Assembly: GCA_965243285.1 (NCBI GenBank)
Contig: OZ251537.1
Location: forward strand, 2,542,001-2,606,000
Reading direction: 5' to 3'
Length of the DNA stretch: 64,000 nucleotides
Source of the DNA: JAHRAW01 sp965243285
GTDB lineage: Bacteria; Pseudomonadota; Gammaproteobacteria; Arenicellales; Poriferihabitantaceae
Below are positions 26,308-37,000 of this stretch, piece after piece; the first letter of the stretch is position 1, and each line of letters begins with the position of its first letter. The notes beneath the pieces were generated by a model. That model worked only from the letters and a program-made list of their open reading frames with translations. It did not search any database and was not told where the DNA came from. The position numbers and the translations under genes were made by a program.

Positions 26308-26875
26308 AGGGGATGGATTTTTGCTTTGGCTTTGACTTTTGGCTTTGACTTTTGGCTTTGGCTTTGGCTTTGACTTTTGACTTTTGACTTTTGGCTTTGA
26401 CTTTTGGCTTTGGCTGTTGCTTTTGGCTGTTGCTTTGGCTTTTAACGCTTTACTCCCCCCGCTTTAAGAGGGTGTGCGAAAAGCCCATTCTTGATTAAAA
26501 TTTCGGTTGGCGTTGTTAAAAAAGCAGGCGAAAGTGTTGCTATTGCTTATTGTTTAAATTTTGAAAATGATACTTTTCCTTCATTTTCCCTTTGGCGAGG
26601 GCTTTTCGCACACCCTCTTAATGCGGGGTAGTCAAAACTGGCGGGCTTCATCGCCAGTTTTGGTGGGGGGGGGTGTTTGATTTTGCTTTTGCTTCCGCTT
26701 TTTGCTTTTAAATCTTACTTCACCCATGCGGGGAGTCAAAACTGGCGTCTTTTTGCCAGTTTTGGTGGGGGTAATGTTAATTTTGACTTTGATCTTGACT
26801 TTGACTTTGGCTTTTGATTTTGATTTTGATTTTGATTCGCTTTTACCTTTACCCTGTAAATCCCCCAACAGCCAA
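26308..26875. repeat. Dispersed tract-and-hairpin repeat, two plus-oriented modules
   Basis: TTTGGCTTTGAC tracts run from 26320 to 26445. The first module (TTTTAACGCTTTACTCCCC, interrupted by the MITE, then AGTCAAAACTGGCGG...CCAGTTTTGGTGGGG) spans 26440-26670. A second module with its own CAAAACTGGC/GCCAGTTTTG hairpin lies at about 26700-26780, followed by GACTTTGATTTTGAT tracts to 26850 and a CCCTGTAAAT core. The gap from 26876 to 27006 shows nothing more. Confidence 0.75.
26467..26618. mobile_element. 152-bp MITE with 20-bp perfect terminal inverted repeats
   Basis: Both ends carry the perfect inverted repeat AGAGGGTGTGCGAAAAGCCC. The element is flanked by a duplicated TA (26465-26466 and 26619-26620). 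The empty site is present in the same window as CCCCGCATTAAAGCGGGG (22891-22908, opposite orientation), so the insertion and TA duplication can be read directly. The AT-rich interior has no credible gene. TA targeting fits the Tc1/mariner-IS630 group. A full-length partner transposase is not in the window. Confidence 0.9.
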
Positions 26876-27006
26876 GAGAGCGAAAAACAAAAACAAACAA
26901 ACTTGATAACCGACCTGCTGGCAAAAAATGCTATATTGCCAATTCACCCCCAACACCTTCCATCCACTCCCCAGCCACCCCCCAGCCACTACCCAGCGAC
27001 AGCAAA

Positions 27007-27648
27007 ATGAGCAACCGAAATAATGTATTCATCTATTGGGATAATTCCAATATTTTTATCAGCGCCAAAAGAGCGGCGGTAGAAAGCGAGGGCACACACG
27101 CACAGCACCGAGTGCGAATTGATTTTCACAATATGTTAAAACTGGCGCACGCGGATCGCACGATAAAACGCGCCTTTGCGGCCGGCTCCGTGCCGCCGGA
27201 ATTACGCCATGTGTGGAACCGCATGGAAAACGAAGGCCTCGATGTACACCTATCGGAGCGTGGCGAAACCGGCCACCGCGAAGTTAATGTGGACCAAGTG
27301 CTACAACTCACCATGGTATGCGATGCGCTCGATTTCAACGGTGACCCTGGCATCGCGGTTTTACTCACCGGCGATGGCGAGGGGTTTGAAATCGGCAAAG
27401 GCTTCCATGCTAATTTGGAACGTATGTATAAAAAAGGTTGGCGCATAGAAGTGTTGTCATGGCGCCATAGTTGCAAGCGCGCCATGCGGGAGTGGGCGCA
27501 ATCCCACGGCGAGCAAACCCAATTTATCGCATTGGATGATTTTTATGAAAGCGTCACCTTCTTAGAACAACCCGCCCCCGGCCACCCCCACGCACTACCC
27601 CGCGACGCCGTCCCCATAGATCTATCCAAACGCACCATGGCGAAGTAA
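27007..27648 (+). CDS. NYN-domain (PIN-like) nuclease
   Basis: This 213-residue protein resembles the LabA/DUF88 NYN family, PIN-fold ribonucleases with acidic metal-binding sites. Visible elements are IYWDNSNIFISAKR (first catalytic Asp), VNVDQVLQLTMVCDAL (central Asp) and VLLTGDGEGFEIGKGF (the TGDGD-like acidic cluster with one Glu), followed by GWRIEVLSWRHSCKRAMREWA. No membrane segment is seen. It stands alone between repeat regions. Its RNA target is unknown. The ATG is preceded directly by GACAGCAAA, a weak ribosome site. Confidence 0.82.
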   Translation: MSNRNNVFIYWDNSNIFISAKRAAVESEGTHAQHRVRIDFHNMLKLAHADRTIKRAFAAGSVPPELRHVWNRMENEGLDVHLSERGETGHREVNVDQVLQLTMVCDALDFNGDPGIAVLLTGDGEGFEIGKGFHANLERMYKKGWRIEVLSWRHSCKRAMREWAQSHGEQTQFIALDDFYESVTFLEQPAPGHPHALPRDAVPIDLSKRTMAK

Positions 27649-28031
27649 CGCACCATGGTGAAAACCCCGTCAATTTTGGAGGGGAGGGGTTGCTTTTGAT
27701 GTTAATTTTGGCTGTTGATTTTGGCTTTTAAATCTTACTTCACCCGTGGGGGGAGTGAAACTTAAAAGCCAAAATCAACAGCCAAAGCCAAAATCAACAG
27801 CCAACCCCCCCGACCCAATATTACCGAGCATAAAGGCTCGTTCTGATTTGACTCCATCAAGTTTGACTCCATCAAGGGGGATTTGAATTTGGGCGCTCTT
27901 GAATCCCCACCATCGATTAGGCATATAATCCGCCCATCACTTTATTCGAGGTGGCTCAACCTGCCCTCCCAAATCCCCCCTACTCCATCGGCATTTCCTC
28001 AACTGGGCTAACAAAATGACTATGTTATTTA
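27649..28031. other. Intergenic region with repeat fragments before the autotransporter
   Basis: It holds truncated pieces of the dispersed repeat family (TTTTGGCTGTTGATTTTGGC near 27700 and AAGCCAAAATCAACAGCC near 27768) and a C-rich stretch. No gene is supported. A TATGTTATTT stretch at 28021-28030 could act as a -10 region for the gene at 28072, but no clear -35 was found. Confidence 0.5.
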
Positions 28032-28071
28032 CCCCCCCCCCCCCCCCCCCCGAAAAATCGGGGGACCAGCG
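28032..28071 (+). promoter_or_regulatory. C20 tract and RBS-masking hairpin upstream of the giant autotransporter
   Basis: Twenty consecutive C residues (28032-28051) run directly into a hairpin. The stem CCCCCGA/TCGGGGG (28047-28053 with 28058-28064) has an AAAA loop. The G side is the only plausible ribosome binding site (GGGGGA, six bases before the ATG at 28072). Any of the Cs could pair with the same Gs, so the site is likely to be masked whatever the exact tract length. Long homopolymers slip during replication, so length variation in the leader or promoter region is expected. Regulation by this route is inferred. Confidence 0.65.
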
Positions 28072-31000
28072 ATGAAATACGCCTCGGCTTTATTGGCGAT
28101 GGGCTTGTTTGTCGCAAGCATTCCCCTCGCTAATGCGCAATCGATACCCTCGGTACCCAGTCGTACTTTCACCGCTGGCACGCAGGTATCCATCCCACCT
28201 TTTGGGCGTGCAAGTGGCGACAACTCCAGCAATCCCTATGAGTATTTTCTAGCCACAAGTAACGCTCTCCGAAACCCAAACCGGATAGTTTTAGGCAACC
28301 TATTCCCCGGGTTAACCTTTAACGCCACCACGCGCCTTGTATCCGGCACGCCGCGCCAAGGCGTTAGCCAAACCGTGCTTCATTACCATGCAGCGAGAAG
28401 AAACGCATCAAATGGTCGTCGAGAAGCGACATCAAGGCCATTCTCTTACACCGTAAACGGCCCGCGTTTCGATTCAAGCCCATCGCAAACCGCCAAAATC
28501 TACACCAGCGGCGAAGCCATCACCTCCATCTCTTTCCCCGCCGCCAGTGGTTCGCCGGATTATGACGTAGTCGGGCCGGGCAACGCCGCCCTCGCTGACA
28601 CCATTCCCGGTTTGAGTTTCGACACCACCAGCCGTACCTTAAGCGGCACGCCGACCAGGGGCGCCGCCGCCGTCCTGCTCACCTACAACGCCACCGCCGG
28701 CTCCGGGCGTGCCTTTGAAGCCTTCAGCGTGACCGTAAACGGCCCGATTTTCGCGCCCGCTCCAGTGCTGCCGGACGACCAACTCTACGCCACCGGCCAC
28801 GCCATAACCCAGTTGGTTTTCCCCACCGCCAGCGGTTCGCCGGTCTATGCTTTGGTCGATTCCGCCGGCAATGCCGTCGGCGGCGCCAGCAACCCGGTCC
28901 CGGGATTATCTTTCAACCCGGCCACGCAAACCCTAACCGGCACCCCCACCGCCGAGGGCACAACATCCATCACCTACACCGCCACCGCATCCGCCATCAC
29001 CGCCTCGGCCGTATTCACCATCACCGTCGCCGATTTCATCCTCGCCGCCCCGCCCCTGGCCGGCGGCTACACCGTCGCCACGCCGCTCAGCATCACTTTG
29101 CCGGCCGCCATCAATAGCGAGGGCGCTGTGGTCTACACCCTAACCGGCGCCGACCCCTTACTGCCGAATGATGGCTTGCCGGCCGGCTTGATTTTCACCG
29201 CCAACACCACCATCGGCGCTGCCACCGGCGGCGTTTTATCCGGCAACGCCGACAATGTGAACGACTACCGGTTGACCTATACGGCCACCGACAGCGCCTC
29301 GACACCCGCCATGGCGAGCGTCACCTTCACCTTGCGTGTCATCAATTTGCTCACTTTGGCTTTCGATGATGTTTTGCCGACTATTCCGGCTGAATTCGCC
29401 ACCGGCGCCGCCATCGATGCGCTGACTTTCCCCACTTCCTCGGGCAATAATCCCACTTACTCATTAAAATATAACAACGGCACCACTTTGCCGCCCGGGC
29501 TGGTTTTCAACCCCACCGCCCGAACCTTGACCGGCACGCCCACTCGGGCTGGCAGTTACACCCTCACCTATCGCGCGACCGATGATTCATCGCCGCCGAA
29601 CATGGTGGATTCGGCGCCGTTCACCATCAATGTGCGCGGGCTGTATTTCGCCGATTTCCAAGCCCCGCCCACAGGCACGGCTGGCACGGCGATAAATTTC
29701 CCCTTCGCTGACGCCTTGGGCGTCGATGCTGAGGATATTTCCTACACCTTGGCCGGCGATTCCGGCGGCTCCTTGCCCGCCGGGCTGACTTTCGACGCCG
29801 CCACCAAAACTTTGAGTGGCGCGCCTCAGAGCGGCAGCAACCAAGATGTTGAATTGATCTATCGGGCAACGGACAGCGCCAACCCGCCGAATACGGCGCA
29901 AGCAACCTTCGCTTTTGGTATCTTCGGCCCGATTTTCGACGCCGCCCCGGCTAACCAAGCCTTCCCCGGCAACGACTCGATAAACTCCTCGCCTTTCCCC
30001 ACCGCCTCGGGCAGCGGCACGCGCACTTACGCCGTAATCGGCCCGGGCGACGCCACCCTCGCTGAAACCATTCCCGATTTGAGTTTCGACGCCAGCAGCC
30101 GCCGCTTAACCGGCACCCCCATCGCCAACGGCCCCAACTCCCTCGGCACCACCTCTCTCACCTACACCGCCACCGATAACGATGGCGTGGCCTCGGCATT
30201 TTTCACGGTGCAAATTCAACCGGGACATGGCCTGCCTAATCCTGGAAATTTCACATTCGTTCTGGGGACTGATGTATCGGAAGATTTCCCGCAAATTAAT
30301 ACGACCAACACTAACCGCGATGCTTTTGTTCATACCATTACCGGGAGTTTGCCTCCAGATTTAAGTTTTAATTCACAAACTCGTAGGTTAACTGGCACAG
30401 CAATGCCTTCGGGCACATATTCCTTAACCTATCGGGCGAATGCCAGCAGTGTGACACGCTTCGCCGACTTCACCATCTTCGTGGAGCCCGGTTTGGTTGC
30501 CCCGCCTGACCAAACCTACCGGGCGGGTGTGGCGATAACCCCATTGACTTTATCGATGGCGGTGGATGAGCGTACTTATCAAGTAACCCCGTCCGGGTCC
30601 TTTAGCGGCGGGGTGGGCAGTGTCATACCAGGGCTGAATTTTAATGCCAACACCCGCGTTTTATCGGGTACGCCGTTGCGCGGCTCAGCGGAGCAGAGAC
30701 TTTTCTACCGGGCGACTACGCTCACAACCCCTAGGAACAGACTTGATAGATCCTTCGAAATCACCGTACTCGGCCCGATTTTCCACAGCCTGCCAGGTGA
30801 CCGCAGTTTCACGGCGAATAGCCCGATAACCGACCTCACATTTCCCGCCTCAACGGGCAATGGCACGCTCACTTACCACCTCACCGGAGCAAACGGCGAC
30901 ACCAACCTCGCCACCGAAGTGCCCGGGCTGTCGTTCGATGGCGGGACAAGCGGCACGCGGCGGTTAACCGGCACCCCCACCGCCGTCGCCCGCACCCGCC

Positions 31001-34000
31001 TCACCTACACCGCGCGCGATGATGATGGCGTCTCATCGGCATTTTTCACGCTCACCATCGGCAGCGACTTTGTGCTGCCGGATATTGCTGGCACTTACGC
31101 CACCGGCAGCACTATCGCGGCCCTCACTTTCCCCACTTTCAGCGGGAATAATGTGCAGTATTCGATGACTTATAACGACGGCGAGGAGTTGCCGGAGGGG
31201 CTTATGTTCGACCCCGACCCCGATGCCCGAACCTTGAGCGGCAGGCCCACTCGGGCCGGCAGTTATCTGCTCACCTATCGGGCGATGAATGATTCAGCCA
31301 CCGACAACATGCGCGATGGCACTTTCACCATGAATGTGAGCGGGCTGTATTTTAATGGTGGTTTGCCGGTTTTCAGAGCCACCGCCGGCACGGAAATCAA
31401 CCCACCATACCGCTTCGACCGCCTCGCTTTGGGCGCTGATGCGGATGATATTTCCTATACCTTGACCGGTCCTGCGCTGCCCGGGCTGACTTTCGACCCC
31501 GACGCCCGAACCTTGAGCGGCACGCCTACGGAGGGCGATTTGCTTGTTTCTTTGACCTATACGGCGACGGACCTCGCCACGCCACCAAATACGGGACGCA
31601 TCTTCATCTCTGGGAACATCATTGGCCCGGATTTTGATGGCGCGTCGCCGACCGCCATCGATTTAAACCTCACCGCCGGTCTGGCAGTCACCGAAACGCT
31701 TCCCGGCGCCGTTGATGGCAGCGGCCTCCCGTCGACTTTGTCGTTAACCGATTCGGCCGGCAACGCCCTCGGCGCCGCCGTCGATAACCCCATCCCCGGG
31801 CTTAGTTTCGACTCCAGCAATCGCATGATTGCCGGCACGCCGAGCAGAGCCATCGCCGCCGACATCACCCTCACCTACACCGCCAGAAGCAACCAAGGCG
31901 TATCGATGGGGTTTGTCACCATCTCCATTGCTGGGCCGGTGTTTAATTTCACTTCGGGTGAGCCAGCGCCGGCGGACCAAAATTTCTTGGTCGATGAACC
32001 GAGTATCACGCCCCAATTTCCAGCCGCCATTGGCGTGGCGACTTATGATTTGCTAGAGGACGGCGTCCCTGTCGGCAGCGACGCCACCAGCGGCCCCATT
32101 CCGGGCATGATTTATAACTCCGCCCGACTTTTACAAGGCACGCCAACCGCCATCGGCGATTATTCGCTCACCTACACCGCCACCGACGCCGACGGCGCCG
32201 TCTCCTCGCTGTTTTTCACCGTCACGGTCTCGGCCTTCTCGGTCTCGGCGCCGGCTGATTTGGCGGCGGGCGGTCACACCGTCGGCGTACCGCTTTCTTT
32301 GGATTTCGCCATCGCCACTGGCGGCGATTCACCGATTTCCTACACCCTATTCGGGGCCGGCGCCTCGGCCGGCGATGACGCCTTGCCGCCCGGCTTGACT
32401 TTCACCGCCGACCCCAACCCCGCCGCCAATTCCACCGGCGTCTTATCCGGCACGCCCGAAACCATCGGCGATTACCCGCTCACCTACCGAGCCACCGATT
32501 CCGCCAGCACGCCGGCGGTGGCCGATGCCACCTTTACCTTAAGCGTGGTCGATTTGGCGTTCGATGCCGTTTTGCCCACCATTGCGGCTGAATTCGCCAC
32601 CGGCGACGCCATCGATGCCATCACTTTCCCCACTTCCTCGGGGAATAATCCCACTTACTCATTAATATATAGCGGCGGCACGGATTTGCCGGCTGGGCTG
32701 ACTTTCAACCCCACCGCCATCGCCGCCGACGGCGCCACCCCCGCCATCGCCGCCCGAACCTTGACCGGCACGCCCACTCGGGCTGGCAGTTACACCCTCA
32801 CCTATCGGGCGACCGATGATTCATCGCCGCCGAACATGGTGGATTCGGATGCCTTCGACATCACCGTGGCCGGGCTGTACTTCGCCGCCGATTTACCCGC
32901 CATCCCGAGCGCTTTCGCCGCCGGCTCGGCGGTGGTGGATTTTCCGTCATTGCCGGCCGCCTTGGGCGCCGATGCTGAGGATATTTCCTACACTTTAACC
33001 GGCGATTCCGGCGGCTCCTTGCCCGCCGGGCTGGCTTTCGATGAGCAAAATCGCCGCTTAACCGGCACGCCCAACCAAGGCGGCAGCCACTCACTCACCT
33101 ACTTGGCGAGCGACAACATCACCCCGCCGGCGATGGCGAACACGGCGGCGGCGACCTTCGCCCTGACCATATCCGGCCCCGTTTTTGACGCCACGCCGGC
33201 CTTGCCCGTCGACATGAGCCTGCCCAGTGGCTCGACGATAACCGCCATCGCCCTACCGGCCGCCACCGTGGCGTCCCCGGCCACCGGCTCGCCGATTTAT
33301 GCCTTGACAGATTCCGCCGGCAACACCTTGGCCGCCGCCACCGATTCCGCCGCCACCAGCCCCATCCCGGGCCTGATTTTCGACGCCGCCAGCCGTACCT
33401 TAAGCGGCACGCCCCTTCGAGCCGCCGCCGACCCGGTCGCCCTCACCTACACCGCCACCGCCACCGGCCCCAGCGCCAGCCCCGGCGTGACCTCGGCGGT
33501 GTTCGCCATCACCATCACCGGCCCGGTGTTCACCTCGCTGCCTATCGACCAAACCTTCATCCTAAACCGAGCCATCGACCCGGCGGTGGTTTTGCCGGCC
33601 GCCAGTGGCTCGCCGTCCTATGTGTTGCGTGATTCCGCCCTCGGCTCCATCAACTCCACTGGCACCAACTCCCGCCTGCCGGGCTTGATGTTCAATGCCG
33701 CCAGCCGAACTTTAAGCGGCACGCCGACCCTATTGACCGCCGACGGCGGCGTAACCCTGAATTACAACGCCATCGACGCCGGCGTCGGTTCCTCGGTGTC
33801 ATCATTCACTGTAACAGTGACTGATTTCTCCGTTTCCGCCCCGAGTTTGGCGGCCGATGGCTACACCGTTCGCATGCCGTTGGCGCTGACTTTCGGCACC
33901 GCCACCGGCGGCGATTCACCGATTTCCTACACCCTATTCGGGGCCGGCGCCTCGGCCGGCGATGACGCCTTGCCGCCCGGCTTGGATTTCACCGCCAATT

Positions 34001-37000
34001 CCACCGGCGGCGTTTTGACCGGCACCCCGGAAACCATCAGCGATTACCCGCTCACCTACCGAGCCACCGATTCCGCCAGCACGCCGGCGGTGGCCGATGC
34101 CAGGTTCACCTTGCGCATCGTCCGCCCGTTTTTCCATACCGAAAACCCCGCCGATATTCCCCTGGCCGACCAAACCTACGCCGCCGGGCAGCCAATCAGC
34201 GAATCTCTCGCCATGGTCTTGCCGAGGGCCCATGACCCCACCGCCGAGGCCAATCCGCCCCGCCCGACGCTGGTCTACACCCTAACCGGCGACCACCCGA
34301 CTACTGCCGATGGCTTGCCGCCCGGATTAGGCTTCGATGCCGATGCCCGCCGCTTAACCGGCACGCCGACCTTCGCCGCCGCCGCCATCACCCTCATCTA
34401 CCGAGCCGCCGACGCCTTCGGCAATACTTCGGAGGATGTGCCGCTCAGCGTCACCATCGCCGGGCCGGTTTTCATCCCGCCAGTGCCGCAAAATTACTTC
34501 GTCAGGCAAATGGTCGGCTTCACATTGCCCGAAGCCGGCGATAACGGCGGCGGCGCCATCACCTATAACCTAACCGGCCCCGGCAGCAGCCACACCGCCG
34601 CCGGCGCCGCCCGCAATTTGCCCGCCGGGCTGACTTTCTACCCCAACGGCGACTCCGCCGCCGACCCCGCCATCGCCGCCCGAACCTTGACCGGCATGCC
34701 GAGCGCCGCCGGCGATTTCGCCCTCACCTACACCGCCACCGATACCGACGCCGCCGACGCCGCCCGAATTTCCACCGCCACCTTCACCGCCACGGTGAAT
34801 CCAGCGGCCACCTTCATCGACTTGCCAGGCGATTCCACCGAATTCGACTTCCTAGTCGGCGAAACCATCAACCAAACCCTGCCGGAAATCATGAGCGCCG
34901 CCGCCGGCGTGACGGTGGTGTACATGTTGACCGCCAGCACCGCCGACGGCACGCCATCGGCGGTGGACGGCTCGGCGACTTCGGCTTTGCCGGGCCTGAG
35001 TTTCGATGCCACCAATCGCACCTTGAGCGGCGCCGCCACCGCCGCCACCGCCGGGGCGGTAACTTTGGCCTACACCGCCACCGCCGGCGATGACAGCGCC
35101 GACAGGGAATACAGCGCCGCCGTCCGCTGGGCGAGATTCGACCGCCCAATCGTCAATTTGACCTTGCCGGCCGGGGTTGAGGTGGATCGGCCCCTGCCGG
35201 CTGCCGAAATCGCCCCCGGGGCCTTGGTGGCGTACAACTTGGTCGGCGTCGGCGGCGCTTCCACCGCCATCGACGCCGCCCGCAATTTGCCGCCCGGATT
35301 ATCCTTCACCACCGAAGGCCCCTTCACCAACAACGCCGCCACCGTCGGCAGCGCCGGCGCCCCGGGCACCGGCAGCATCGCCATCGGCGGCCAATTGGTC
35401 GGCACGCCTACCGCCGCCGCTTCCGCCACCCTCACCTACTACGCCACCGTGACTCTCGCCGACCCCGGCGGCAGCGACTCCGCCAGCCAAACCTTCACCA
35501 TCACCATCAACTTCGGCTTCGTCGGCGGTCTGCCGGGCAATATAACCTACCCGCTCGGCGTCGAAATCGACCCGCTGACCTTCCCCACCGCCGCCGGCGG
35601 CGATGCTATTTCCTACACCTTGAGCGGCGATTATGCCGCCACCGGCGCCGCCGCCAGCATGAACGGCTTGCCGCCGGGCTTGAGTTTCACCGCCGCCGCC
35701 ATCCCCGCCGCCGGCGACCAGACTGCCATCCCGGCCAGGTCGCTATACGGCACGCCCACCGAATCCGCCGCCGTTTCGGTCACCTACATCGCCGCCGCCG
35801 CCGCCGATTCATCCATCCCAGCCGCCGAGCACACCTTCACCATCACCATCGGCGGCGGCGGCGCCGCCCTAACCGCCGTAAACCAGGTGGTGCTGCCCGA
35901 AGTCGCCCGAGCCATTACCGCCAGCGCCAATCTCGCCATCAGCCGGCGGATTTCGCGAGTGAATTCGGGTGGATTGGGCCGGAATTCAGCCGCATTCGGC
36001 GGGAATTCGGGTGGATTGGGCGGTCAAACCGCCACCTTCGCCCTCGGCGGCCAAACCACCGTCGCCACCGCCTTAGCCACCCACGGCAACCCCATGTTGG
36101 TGGATAAAGCCGACCCCAAAACCATGTTGGCCGGCAGCAGTTTCAGCATCCCGCTAAATTCAGGCGGCGGCTTCAGCCCATCCACCGAAAACCATACGGG
36201 CGCTGGCGGCGCCAACCTATCTCTGGCGCCGACCGCCGAATTTGATGCCGGCGGCACGGCCGGCGACCTCGCCGGCAATTCCGCATCCGTTCTGGCGGCG
36301 AACGCCGCTGGATTATCGGCCGATTCCGCCGGCGGCTCATCCATCCCCATCACCTTCTGGGGCAGCGGCGAATACCGCGAAATGTCCGGCGCCGCCGGCG
36401 ACCAAAACGACTTGGAATGGAGCGGCGAGTTGAGCGGCTTCCACCTCGGCCTCGATGCCCAAGTGCGGCCCGGCTTGCTGCTGGGGCTGGCGGCCTCGCG
36501 CTTGCGCAGCGCCATCGACTACGGTGCCACGGCGGCGGCCGCCGGCGGCAGTCATGACCTCGACATAACCACCATCAGCCCCTATCTCGGCTGGCACGCC
36601 GGCGGCGTGGATTTATGGGCCACTTTGCGCTACGGCGAGGGCGATTTGGACATCAGCCCGGATGACGCCGCGCGCGCCGCCGCCGAGGTGGATATGCGCG
36701 CCGCCGGCATCGGCGCCAGCGGCGCCCTGTGGCAAAACGCCGCCGCCCGCCTGCGCCTGAAAAGCGAACTCTCGCGCAGCGAATTGGCCGTGCAAGGCGG
36801 CGGCGATTTGGTCGCCATGCAATCCGCCTCCACCCGCTTGCGCTTAAGCCTGGAAGCCGACTACCGCCGTCAGACCGCCGGCGGCGGGGTGCTGGCGCCG
36901 ACCTTGGAACTCGGCCTGCGCTATGACGGCGGCGATGGCAACCCCGGCGCCGCCGCCGAAATCGGCGCCGGATTGCGCTATCGCAGCCGCGCCGGCCACA

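Noticed and set aside
26107..26373. Plus-strand open frame reading AGGERGIRTLDTLFAHT across the tRNA
   Set aside because: It is the antisense of tRNA-Ser, a well-known source of spurious proteins beginning ERGIRTLDT.
26632..26924. Open frames reading KSKSKSKAKVKVK on the minus strand
   Set aside because: They are translations of the A/G-rich tract, with no ribosome site and no conservation expected.
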